Assembly: GCA_029721435.1 (NCBI GenBank)
Contig: CM056583.1
Span: forward strand, 50,509,620-50,573,619
From: Gymnothorax reevesii
Taxonomy: Eukaryota > Chordata > Actinopteri > Anguilliformes > Muraenidae
DNA length: 64,000 nucleotides
Direction of reading: 5' to 3'
The notes beneath the pieces are model-generated. The model was not told the DNA's origin. It saw only the letters and a program-made list of their open reading frames with translations, and ran no database searches. This document shows positions 48,879 to 58,834 of this stretch, in pieces. The position numbers and the translations under genes were made by a program. The first letter of the stretch is position 1. Each line of letters starts with the position of its first letter.

Positions 48879-49290
48879 GTTCCGTGCATTGCACGCCTAT
48901 TTTGTTGTTTTCCTGCCATGCGCCTTAATTTGGTCTAAAGATATTTTTCCAATTCTCTGTCCCTAATATTTGTTTTCTTCTGGGGAGTTGCCTTTTAATA
49001 ATTTCTAAAAAAACATTTCTCTAAAGATGCATATGGTCTCCTGGAGCATCAAATATTGTGATCAAAGTAATATCATAAATTTGTTTCCAATGACTATCCA
49101 TCAATGTAAGATGCATATATTGTGTACATAAACGCAATATTGGCCATGCTTTTCTGTTGTGTAATACATACAAAGTTAGAAATACGACCTTCAAATTTAA
49201 CCCACTTTCCCTACGTCAGAGACCGAGAGTGTAGCACGTGAATGTATTTTGTTACCGAGTTACTGAATTACGAAGTACCAGGCTATAACA

Positions 49291-49587
49291 CCAAGTACCG
49301 TTTGACACCGTCTATGTGAGCAACACATGCGTGCACATGGGCCCTACAGAAAACCCAGTTTTTGCCCATTTATGCATGGCTGCCCTTACCATGGTTGGTC
49401 AGCAACAGTCCCTGTTTTCCATTCTCAGTAACAGGGAAATAAATTGCCAAAAAATTACACAGAGGCAGGTGCCCACAGTCAGAAGTGAAGAGTTCTTACA
49501 CCTGTTGATGGGCAAAAATTGGGCTTTCTGCAGGGGCCATGGGCACACATGTTTTTGCTGACGTAGACGGTGTCAAATGGTACTTGG
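49291..49587. mobile_element. Foldback element with 80-bp arms
   Basis: The arms at 49291-49370 and 49508-49587 are inverse copies over about 80 bp (CCAAGTACC, TTTGACACCGTCTA, CATGG, CAGAAA, TTTTTGCCCAT shared in order), separated by 137 bp. A phrase from the central part (ATGGCTGCCCT ... GGTCAGCAACAGT ... TTCCATTCTC) is repeated directly at about 49704-49757, outside the element. Family unknown. Confidence 0.65.
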
Positions 49588-51965
49588 GCTCACCCTCAAT
49601 CGTCTCGGACCCCTCATCTCATGATCAATTTTGGTTGCTGTCCGGAATCTGTCACGTACAGGCTGTGGCCAGATGTGGCGCTCTTGAGCTGCCATCATCA
49701 CTCATGGCTGCCCTAAGCAGGGTCGGTCAGTGACAGTGCCTGTGTTCCATTCTCGCACAGACAGTCAATTGATTGTTGAATGGTGACAGTGCAAATGACG
49801 CATCACCTCTCGGCGGGTGAGATCTGCCCGTAACATGCTAAAGGCTCTTTCTCTCTCTCCTGTGACACAAACCGTTCCATTTTCTTGATTCAGTAGGATT
49901 TTTCGGTTTTTTTTTTGGCTTTATGTAGGCTTTTGACCACACCAGAAACAACAAGTCAAGTGTCACTGTACACATCATGAACTGGTCTATGTTTGTTATT
50001 ACTGAAGTGTTTGGCGCGTGCTCGTGGTGCGCATCAGGATTACAATACCATGCGCTTTCCTTTATTTCCTCTCGTGCCTCACTGGAAAAGCAATAAAAAT
50101 CATCAATTCTTCAACTTGCCGCAAACGCAGTACATACCTCACAAACAATTAACCAAAAACAAAAAAAAAAAGTCTAATGTTTTGGGAGCTCGACACTAAT
50201 GCTCAAGCATTTGAATATAAACTTTGTTGGTGCCTGCATCAACTAGTTTGAACTCTGGAAACATAAGCCCTTTTCATGTACACCGAAATAATTTTAAAAT
50301 ATTGACCTCTAATATGGGCATTAGCATCGGATTGAAAAGAAAATTATTGGTATTGCCCAACCATAGTTTCTGCTCATCAGAAAATACACAGCTGTCAAAC
50401 CAAGTGGAGGGTGCAGAAATGGTAATGCATAAAGCCAATTTAAATTTATGGCTAATAAAAAATAATAATTGCCCAGAATGACTAAACACATGGAATGCAA
50501 AATTATATTTGCCTTGTCCGACGGGTGAAAAACTAGTTTCCTTCACCACAACACATCATTCTGGTAGACTACTGAGAGGGCAATTGAGTAATTAGTTTTA
50601 AAAAATTAAGTGGGGTTTTCCCCATTATTGATAGTGTTAAGCAATCTAAAACTATAGTTCTGCTGTTTGATTCCAAAGCAGGAATGACAGTCATCATCCA
50701 TCAGCTATTTTTGCCACATCAAATGGTTAAGTTACTACAGACAAATTCGTCAGTTTTCTTGAGTTTGTTGGAGGAAGATATGGCTTCCTCAATTACAATT
50801 TCCCATCAGGTTCTTCAACTGTTAAAGTTTACAGGAAATGGCACACATAACCACAATGAGTTATACTTATTATACATTTCCAGCTTAATGTATGAATTGT
50901 CTTCATGAGCCTCATTTATAAGTTTTGCATGACTTTTTGTATGAAGCTCAATGCCAGAGATTGATCGCCATACTCTCCAGGCTGTGTTCATGTATCTAAC
51001 CCACTGCATGTAGGGATAGGCTACAGCCCCAGCATGACCCTCCCAGAAATAAGTGGGTGGATGACAGATGGTATATCAAAAAAGAAACATCAAATAAAAG
51101 TCTGCAAATGTATGTTTCATGTAGATTCATTCACGTAGGTCAGCTTAAATAAAGGTTACAAGTTGGTTTTGCAAAACGATACAAAAGCTGTGACAGCAGA
51201 TGATTATCAAATCACCCCTTAGCCACAGTTGGCAAGATGTTTTCAGTTGAGCCAAGACAATACATTACCAGGTGAGCTCCATTACGCCTTGAAAAGATCT
51301 TATCTTGAAAAGATCACCAGACCCTACAGACTTGCCAGCCCTCTCCATTCTGCTACCTTTGGTTGCATAGTGCTTCTTGTTGTGGAAAAAGCTGCTGATT
51401 ATTGACCTGTTTTCAGTCATATTCCTTAATTAAGTGTTCCGATGATTAGAACAATCGGAAGTTGTTAATGCAGCGTAAAAGCAACAATTTGCAACAATTT
51501 TATCTTAAAATACCATCTTAAAAATCATTTGTATGGTGCACTGACCTGTAATGGAGAGACTGGGGCATCATTAATTCCCATCTTGCGTCAAATTCCTAGT
51601 TTTTTACATTTTTTTATCATGAGCAAAGTCAGCGTTCAAGCTTAACCTCTGTCCGACAACGGTACGATTCATAAGTACTCGTGTTGGTTCCTGTCTAGGC
51701 GAGTATGTTGGCTAGCTTTCCATCGGATTTTACATCGCTTTATGCCGAGGGAATCCGAGTTCTGCAAGTTTAGTTTTTGCTGACCCACTGGTCTGTGACC
51801 TTTATATCCCCCTGCATTCCTGTGTTGTAACCTGGTGTTAGCAGCATTGCTATCGGTCTTCAGGCTAACTGGAAAACAAAAACAATCCAACAGCGAATGT
51901 TATTTATGAAAGATTGTGGCGTGAGCTGTAACTCATTCAGTGTCATCCCTGTCTCACAGAGTTTT
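49588..51965. other. Intergenic, with one SINE tail
   Basis: At about 50995-51070, AGGGATAGGCTACAGCCCC and CCTCCCAGAAATAAGTGG resemble a SINE or LINE 3' tail. No gene is seen. Confidence 0.4.
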
Positions 51966-52205
51966 TGTGACAGTGTGTTCAGGAACCACACGCAAGAGTA
52001 GGAAATCCAAAAATCGTAAGCCTTTATTGATAGCAGGGTCAGGACCAGAGGACACAAGAATTGCCAAGCCAAAGACGAAATCCAAAAAACAAAGTCGACT
52101 AGACAGGCTGGGGTCAGAACCAGAAAAGCAGAAGTGCGACAGAACATAGACAGTAGGCAAAAAAAAAAAAAAAAATAGTAGCCGAAATCCAAAGCAGAGG
52201 GTCAT
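51966..52205 (-). mobile_element. LTR retrotransposon long terminal repeat, 3' part, minus strand
   Basis: On the minus strand the segment carries GACCCTCTGCTTTGGATTTC, a pyrimidine-rich stretch, AATAAA (plus-strand 52023-52028), then GCGTGTGGTTCCTGAACAC and the end CACTGTCACA. The arrangement of AATAAA followed about 50 bp later by GTGGTTCCT and a CA end matches the LTR at 9589-10809. The U3 part is not delimited. Confidence 0.55.
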
Positions 52206-53080
52206 ACACAGCCTCTGATAATGTGACTTGTGAAATGTGTAAAGTGAAGCTCTGATAATGTGACTTGTGTGTTATTATGGCTATACAAAGGTATATCCTT
52301 TGGCATCTGCATTTGTATTCCTAATATAAAATCCAAGTGCAGAGAAAGAAACAATGTATCTCCTTCATAAGAGACCACAGAATGGACACTATTTCCTGCA
52401 GCCATACCACCAAATGCCTGAGGCAGGTTTGTAAGTTGGCATAACACCGGGAAAAACTAAGTCACTGCTTGAAGTGGCGTCAATGGCCAGTAGGTGGAGA
52501 TATTCCCACTGATCAAATAAACTTGAATAACCCAGTGCAGTGATGGGGATACCGTGCTGTTGGAGGTCTTTCAGCAAACAAAACAAAAATGGAAACTGCC
52601 CCTCTCTTCATGATGGGCGCAAATTGGCAGTGTCAAAATGCACATCACTATTTTGGCAGTTGAGGAGCACAAGTTCCCAAGTATGTGGAAAAGAGCACTG
52701 ATAATGCAAATATGAATAAAGCTGTAACTATTTCTGAATCTTTTAAGGTGCTCCTAAATTTGTACTGTTGATGTAATATTTAAGATGGAAGCACTAAATG
52801 GCCGCTTGACAGGCCACACCCGACTCCCCATATTTTAACAATTTGTACTCACAGTAAAATATTTCCTCGTTTGAGTTCAAAATTATCGTCGTTTCCATTA
52901 ACATCTAATGAAGCAATGTTTTCCAGCTTCCTTGTGACATTTTGACTGAATGTCAACCGGATATGTCGACTGTATGTGCAGAACACACCCATAAAGACTT
53001 TTGGATACCTTTCACAAGCTGTCAACTGAACTCTTGTCAACTGTACGCGTGAAATGAATCATGTACGCAGGGCGAGTGCA
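52206..53080. other. Intergenic, upstream of the Jun gene
   Basis: A short direct repeat (CTCTGATAATGTGACTTGTG, at about 52213 and 52250). A minus-strand frame at 52389-52586 has no recognisable motif. No gene called. Confidence 0.4.
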
Positions 53081-53097
53081 ATGCCTAATACACTCAT

Positions 53098-53104
53098 TGA
53101 GTCA
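53098..53104 (+). promoter_or_regulatory. AP-1 (TRE) consensus site, distal
   Basis: Exact TGAGTCA followed 12 bp later by a CCAAT box (53117-53121). About 1.4 kb upstream of the Jun start codon. Jun genes are known to be regulated through AP-1-like sites in their own promoters, so autoregulation is plausible. No activity can be inferred from sequence alone. Confidence 0.45.
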
Positions 53105-53255
53105 CATAAAATCTGTCCAATATTTTGATTTTGTCACGGCGCGTTAGTTTCGCCACTTTACTGCGGACCCCCTATTTTTTTGTGGAAGCCACCACATACC
53201 CACAAAAGTTTCGCAGTGAACCACACTTTGTTACAACGTTTGCCATGATAGATCT

Positions 53256-53328
53256 CGTCAGACGACAGAACGTCAAATAACCTACGGTTAAGGGAAACCT
53301 GTGCATGGAGGGGAGCGGGGGAGGCGTC
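53256..53328. promoter_or_regulatory. Cluster of three CRE half-sites (CGTCA)
   Basis: CGTCA occurs at 53256-53260, 53271-53275 (as ACGTCA) and 53324-53328. TGACATCG (53344-53351) is one base from the TGACATCA element of the mammalian c-jun promoter. These are candidate ATF/CREB or Jun/ATF sites in the upstream region of the gene. Confidence 0.35.
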
Positions 53329-53718
53329 AATAGCCTGAATGTGTGACATCGACACTGGGTAGTTTCAGGAACTGGAGAAAAAGGGTGTGTGTTATTAGTA
53401 ATCAGACAAGCAAAAAAGTCCCACAGTCGAACTGCCAGCGAGGGCAGGCAAAGAAGCGGAGAGGAAACAGACTGCTGCCTATTTCTGTGTATCTGAGTGT
53501 TGCTCAAGCGTTTGACATTTACAGTAGGGGAAGATATTCGGAAAGAGAGCTGGATTACAGAAGCCGTACTTCTGGTCTTGATTTGGTTATCAAATTCTTC
53601 AGAAGAGCATAGTGCATGCGGAGCCGGCTCTCGAGCCTGCGTGGGTAATATGTCTACGATGGATGGTATTTTATGCGATATTTCATCAGTCTGACTAATC
53701 AAAGCCACGGAGAAACGT

Positions 53719-53725
53719 TGAGTCA
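53719..53725 (+). promoter_or_regulatory. AP-1 (TRE) consensus site, proximal
   Basis: A second exact TGAGTCA, 799 bp before the start codon. If the putative intron is real, this site would lie in or near the first exon. Confidence 0.4.
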
Positions 53726-53843
53726 CTGGAATTTCTACGGGAAGATTATTTCTCAAGAGCAAGAAATAATTACTGTCCATTTATTTGAGTATTGCGCCGG
53801 ATTTTCATTTTTTCCCCTTCACAACCAGGATTCTACATTCATT

Positions 53844-54410
53844 GTAAGTATGCTTAAATTATCTGAAACGCTGCGTAAATAAAATTGTCAACAGTTCCTT
53901 TTATTGTAGCCTGCAGCTTAATAATAGAGAATGTGCTACTATTACCGGACAAAAAAAAAAGGCACTCATCTTTGTGGTTGTGGAAATGAAAATATTCCAC
54001 AATTTTGTCATCAAATGGTTAGCAGTGTTGTTAGAGGAACTAATTTCATCGGAATATATGTGAACTTGTTCTGAATCAAATATGACGGACCGACTGCCGT
54101 ACAAGCGCATTTCTGAACCTTTAAAAAAAATACTGTTTCATGTTTGTGCTGTATGTAAGAACGTAAGTTATTGGAAGTAAAAGCCTAATCAGTGCGACGA
54201 AAATCATAAGAAGTACTGCGTGATTATCTGGGTCTGTTGTCGAAGGTCGCGTGGAGGCATATGGAATCTTGTTGCTGAGAACAAATGGGGAAAGTTGTAA
54301 TGAACTCAGGCCGACTGAAACTTTACGACGGTTAAGTATCATTTTTCTTTTAAAGCTTTTTCATGTAGAGATGGAGGTATTTAAATGCAATATTTTCATT
54401 GTCTTAACAG
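53844..54410 (+). other. Candidate 5' UTR intron of the Jun gene
   Basis: ATT|GTAAGTATG at 53844 is a strong donor and TTTTCATTGTCTTAACAG| ending at 54410 is a strong acceptor, giving a 567-bp intron 113 bp before the start codon. Mammalian jun genes are intronless, so this would be unusual. Splicing would remove most upstream ATGs of the leader. This is inference from splice-site wording only. Confidence 0.35.
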
Positions 54411-54523
54411 GTGTCAAATTTGAGATACAAACGAGTTATGCATCAGCAGATAATGCCTTTGAGGAAAATCGCATGCACCTGATCCGTTTAATCAGATTAT
54501 GAAGATACTGCATCACAGTGTCA

Positions 54524-55564
54524 ATGACGGGTAAAATGGAAACCCCTTTTTATCATGATGACACTCCAAGACTTTCAAATTTTGGACAGATTTCAGATTT
54601 TGAGAGGTACCAAAGTCACAAGATGATGAGCAAAAAGAGCATGGTTGGCCATCATTTCCACAGTGCTATGGGAGGCACATCAACTCTAAAACTCCTACAG
54701 GAGCCTGGAACCAATGGCAACATCAACTCTAATAACCTAGGAATCAACAGCAGTGCGAACAGCTCTTTAATGCCACCGACTGACATGAACCTCCTGAAGC
54801 TGGCGTCCCCTGATTTAGAGCACCTCATAATTCAATCTAACCAGGGTCTGGTGACAACAAGCCCAGCACCCAGTTCCACGGGCGGTACCTTCATGTACAG
54901 GAACCAAGCTACTAATGAACAAGAGGGCTTTGCAGATGGTTTTGTTAAAGCCCTGGCCGATCTTCATAAACAGAATCAGCTTATGGGGACACCCATGTCT
55001 CCATCCTCCTCCATTCAAGGTCCTTACCCGAGGAATCTCATGCCGAGTGGAGAAATGCCCATCTACACTAATCTCAACAGCTACAATCCCAGCCAGATCA
55101 CAGTATCTGCATCTTACCCCGGTGGCCATCCTTACACATCCACCGGTCACGCCTCAAGTCTCAGCGGACAGGGGCATAGACTCAACCCCCATGGTCGCGG
55201 AATGGATGCACCCCAGACAGTCCCCGAGGTGCCTCATCCACCAGGGGACCCCACCAGCTCACCTCCCTCCCTCTCACCCATCGACCTGGAGACCCAGGAG
55301 CGGATAAAGGCGGAGAGGAAGAAACTCCGGAACCGCATCGCTGCATCCAAATGCCGCAAAAGGAAGCTGGAGCGGATCTCGCGCCTGGAAGAGAAGGTGA
55401 AGGTGCTGAAGACCCAGAACTCTGACCTGGCCTCCACTGCCAGTATTCTGCGCGAGCAGGTGGCCCAGCTCAAGCAGAAAGTCATGAATCATGTCACCAA
55501 CGGCTGCCAGATAGCAGTGAGCTCAGCCGCCATGGCAAAGAATGGGGAGAGCACCAGCTGCTGA
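54524..55564 (+). CDS. jund: Jun-family bZIP transcription factor, JunD-like
   Basis: A 346-residue AP-1 subunit that would bind TGAGTCA-type DNA in the nucleus as a homodimer or with Fos/ATF partners. The bZIP is complete: acidic/basic linker from about 256, basic region with NRIAASKCR (270-278, including the redox-sensitive Cys277), and leucines at 288, 295, 302, 309 and 316. The C-terminal activation module has [16 protein letters not shown] (90-105) and [20 protein letters not shown] (134-153). The stretch ISRLEEKV and the segments [10 protein letters not shown] and LHKQNQL favour JunD over c-Jun and JunB, whereas the [10 protein letters not shown] start is c-Jun-like and HDD and YTNL recall JunB. 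The start is the ATG at 54524 because it aligns with MTAKMETTFY; Met5 has the stronger Kozak context and corresponds to the JunD start. The C-terminus ([11 protein letters not shown]) is not like any paralogue I know. The coding sequence is uninterrupted, and its GC-rich 3' half contrasts with the AT-rich flanks. Family is certain; the JunD subtype is probable. Confidence 0.93.
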   Translation: MTGKMETPFYHDDTPRLSNFGQISDFERYQSHKMMSKKSMVGHHFHSAMGGTSTLKLLQEPGTNGNINSNNLGINSSANSSLMPPTDMNLLKLASPDLEHLIIQSNQGLVTTSPAPSSTGGTFMYRNQATNEQEGFADGFVKALADLHKQNQLMGTPMSPSSSIQGPYPRNLMPSGEMPIYTNLNSYNPSQITVSASYPGGHPYTSTGHASSLSGQGHRLNPHGRGMDAPQTVPEVPHPPGDPTSSPPSLSPIDLETQERIKAERKKLRNRIAASKCRKRKLERISRLEEKVKVLKTQNSDLASTASILREQVAQLKQKVMNHVTNGCQIAVSSAAMAKNGESTSC

Positions 55565-57375
55565 ACTCCATTAAAGACGCGGTTTTTGCCATCACCGTTT
55601 GAGTCAGTGGTGTGGAGCAATTATCAGTAAATAATAATAATGATGATTAGAATAATAATATAATAATTATAATTATACTTACCATGGCAGCTGAATTATG
55701 GAAACGGTGAGGGCAAACCCTGACCTCAAATGTACTGGATGAGCCCACAATGAGAGACACTGAAGGTCTGTTAGACAAATGTATAACAGAATTGTTTCTT
55801 CGTACTCCCTGAATCAGCAGCCACACAAGCTGAACCCTTGCTCATCTTTATCTGCATGCTCTCTCTGGCAACGAGGGAAAACAGTCCTCTCAAATATATC
55901 TGACACATGATAAACTTCGTTTGAATGGAAAGCAGATTCTGCTGCAAACTGAAATGTGGATAGGCATCTCATTGCAAGATAATGAAATTGGAATAGAATG
56001 AAAATCAGGGCTTCATTTAAATAAACAGAATCAGCACTTTGGCACTTCTGGAATTAAATATAATTGGATTCCAATGGAGAAAAATATCTTGTTTCTCAAA
56101 ATAGAGATTTATATAGAGACCATGCACCTTTACAGAGAACATTACAGATTACTTGGCAGTATTTTCCTGCTATAAAAGCATTTCAGTGAAATATTTTTTA
56201 ATGTTTATGTTTAAAAAACATTTGATATGTGGATGAGCGATATAATGTGAATTTTAAGTTATGCATTACGTGACTTCATCCAAGTAGATCTGTGGCAGTT
56301 CTAGGCCATTATGAGTTTAAGCCCATAGTTGTCTTGAGTGAAATGTATTTTGAAGGTAAAATCATTATCTAGTCAAAAGTGTCCACACATCATTGTACTT
56401 GATATCTTTAAGCGTGTCGTGACGTAAGTACATGTGCAGAGTTACTTGTTTGGGTCACATCTTTACAGTATTTTGAAAATATTGTTTGCTTTTGCTTCTA
56501 ATTTCAAGATGTATATGGGAAATGACATCATGAGAAGATCATTCTCAAATTACTCATTTAGCATTGCACAATTAGTCTTTGTCCATCATTAGTTCATCCA
56601 GGACCAGCATCATCAAATCCAAAACACAGACATATGGCATATGATATTCTGAAATGTAAAACAACCAGTTTATTATAAGACTACTTTTAAAGGTTGTGTA
56701 TGATCATTGAGCCTGAGCAGATTTGAAATGTTTTTTTCTACATTTCAAGGCAAAGATCTTGCACTGTATTTTCCATAATTGTGCCTGGAAGACGTGTAAC
56801 AAACAAATGATACCAGGGCTCTGTGTCATAACCTTGTTTTAACGGTTTGTTAACAGTATACAAAACTGCCAGGCTGTCAGCTTGGATGGCATCAACTTGC
56901 TGTTGTGTTCCAATTGAGCACTGACTAGGTATTTAAAGAAAGAATATGACTGCATAAATTTTGCGGGGAAAAAAAACTGCAGGGCAATTCTATACTGATG
57001 CAAGACTGCAGCAAGGGCTTTTGATCAACAGTATCTTGTTTGTACCATTTTGTTTGTGATTTTTTTGGAACAATTTATTTATGCAAAAGTCCTCTAATAT
57101 TTATGTTGTATGTGTATAAAGTGTAAAAGTTGAATTCCGGGTGTCTTGTTGACATTATTTTGAGAATAATATGCATATAAATGAAGACATTAAATGATAT
57201 CTAATATTTTTTTTTCTTGTAAGAGCATGGACTGTACAGTATTTTAGCATGCAAGGAAAAGGGATGCCACTTTTTGTGGGAAAGAGGGGCGTGCATTTTT
57301 AAATTTAAGCCGAATACAGGACATCAGTTGAGTCGAGAAAAATGAAACTTGCCTCAATCCATGTTCATCAATAAA
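55565..57375 (+). other. Probable 3' UTR of the Jun gene
   Basis: A 1.8-kb AT-rich stretch without other genes. It holds an AATAATAAT-rich tract at 55630-55680, scattered ATTTA pentamers, and the overlapping pair ATTTATTTA at 57073-57081, as expected of short-lived immediate-early mRNAs. A canonical AATAAA at 57370-57375 is the best polyadenylation signal; ATAAAG at 57116 is an alternative. A transposon cluster begins about 100 bp further on. Confidence 0.5.
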
Positions 57376-57615
57376 TCATTTCTGGCGATGTGCTTATAAG
57401 ATATTGAAATCAAAAATGGTGCATCATTGTTACAAATACTGGCAACTGGACTGGATGCTGAATGTATGATAACAGATAAAAGGATGAGCCAAAACACTAT
57501 GACCACTTGCCTAATATGCTGTTGGTCCTCTGTGTGCCACAAAACAACTGTGACCAGGTGTGGCATTGTCTTCACAAGACCTCTGATGGCACCCTGTCAT
57601 ATAACACTAAAGTTA

Positions 57616-58034
57616 AGCCCCTTTCACATCAAGCTGCGTTGGGGCGCGGAGCAGCGCGGATGGCCATGCGCAATTAAAATGGCAGATCCACAGGAAACTG
57701 AGCGCAGATGACCCCTTCCAGAATGGAAGTGCGTGTGGACCACGTGCGGAACGCATATGGGCGCTTTCGTACTACGTTCAGGTCACGTGTGAAATAGGCA
57801 TAGGAGCGTTCTGACTGCCTTGGTAACACGTTTCATTGCGCATGGGAGGCCTCCGCAGTGGTCCTTGCAAAAAAATTAAACGTTACATTTTTGCGTGCGA
57901 TGTCTGCGCACCACTGCGCAATACTGCATACCCCTGCACATCCCAACGGATTTCTTTGTGTTCTCCATACGCATAAACGCGTATGGCCATCCGTGCTGCT
58001 CCGCGCCCTTATGCAGCCTGCAGTAAAAGGGGCT
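57616..58034. mobile_element. PIF/Harbinger-like MITE nested in Tc1
   Basis: Begins AGCCCCTTTCACATCAAGC and ends with the inverse (GTAAAAGGGGCT). Inner arms GGGCGCGGAGCAG ... GGATGGCCAT are also mirrored, giving arms of about 55 bp. TTA flanks both ends (57613-57615 and 58035-58037). 419 bp, GC-rich, no gene. Confidence 0.8.
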
Positions 58035-58233
58035 TTAGCAGCAGATCTAAGTTGTAAAAATGCATCACCTCGGATTGGACTTGTTCTGGCACATTTCACG
58101 GATGTTCAATCGGATGAGTTTTGGGTCCCTTGGAGGCCAAGGGAAACATGAATTCTTCGTCATGTTCCGTAAGCCATTCCCAACCAATTTGTGCAGAGTG
58201 GCAGGGCACGTTGTCCTGCTGAAAATGGCCACT

Positions 58234-58401
58234 AAAGTCTATCCCAAGCCAAGCGGCTCATCTCACTGGCATTTTTCTCTGGTTTTTGTTGTATGAAGTG
58301 ACCGGGATTATTGATACTCCCTTTGGATGGGATGGTAGTCCATCGCAGGTTACCCCCCAGCATTTCGCGTCCCAACTTCTGCAACACCTCATCTCTCACA
58401 G
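58234..58401 (+). repeat. SINE/LINE tail insertion with 8-bp duplication
   Basis: The segment ends in GGTAGTCCATCGCAGGTTAC, a common SINE tail phrase in fish. The octamer tggccact occurs directly before (58226-58233) and directly after it (58402-58409), marking a retroposed insertion in the Tc1 copy. Confidence 0.6.
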
Positions 58402-58834
58402 TGGCCACTTCTATTGAGGAATGCTGTTGCCAAGAAGGGGTGTACCTGCTCCGCACCAATGTTTGGCTTGGTTGCATGCATTAAACAGACGTCAAAATGA
58501 ATGCCTGGACCCACGTTTTGCCGGCAGTTTGCCCAGGGTATCAGTCACTCAGGTCATGAAGCCTGTATATTAATCCTGCAACTAACATGTTGACTACTTA
58601 TAATCCAATATATCCCAGGTGTTAACATGAGCAGGTTCTACAAGATAATCAATTTTATTTGCTCACAATATGTGGTCACAATATTTTGGCTCATTGTTGC
58701 ATATCTGCTCAGCAGTTTTTAGGAAAAAACTTTTTTTTTTCAGCATTGCATTCAATTTTGGGTGTACCAAATCCTTAATTGTTTAGCCCATGTTACACCA
58801 AAAGATGTTCTTTCCACACGTGCAATTAGGTTCA

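Larger units (their letters stand above)
57484..58694 (-). mobile_element. Tc1-family transposon with two later insertions
   Basis: Terminal repeats ATGAGCCAAAACACTATGAC and its inverse (GTCACAATATTTTGGCTCAT) match at about 20 of 23. The left part continues CTTGCCTAATATGCTGTTGG, a wording widely seen in one fish Tc1 family in inverse orientation to the transposase. Remnants GGACTTGTTCTGGCACATTT, TTGGAGGCCAAG and GGCAGGGCACGTTGTCCTGC follow in the same order. The frame is broken by a MITE and a SINE-like insertion and is far from intact. Confidence 0.75.

Noticed and set aside
52389..52586. 65-codon minus-strand frame
   Set aside because: No known motif and no splice sites; probably chance or an unidentified repeat.
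54815..55485. Antisense and out-of-frame open frames over the Jun coding sequence
   Set aside because: Shadows of the Jun frame caused by its GC-rich codons; no independent evidence of coding.
57833..58151. Open frames of 88 and 97 codons on opposite strands
   Set aside because: They fall in the palindromic MITE at 57616-58034 and its Tc1 host.
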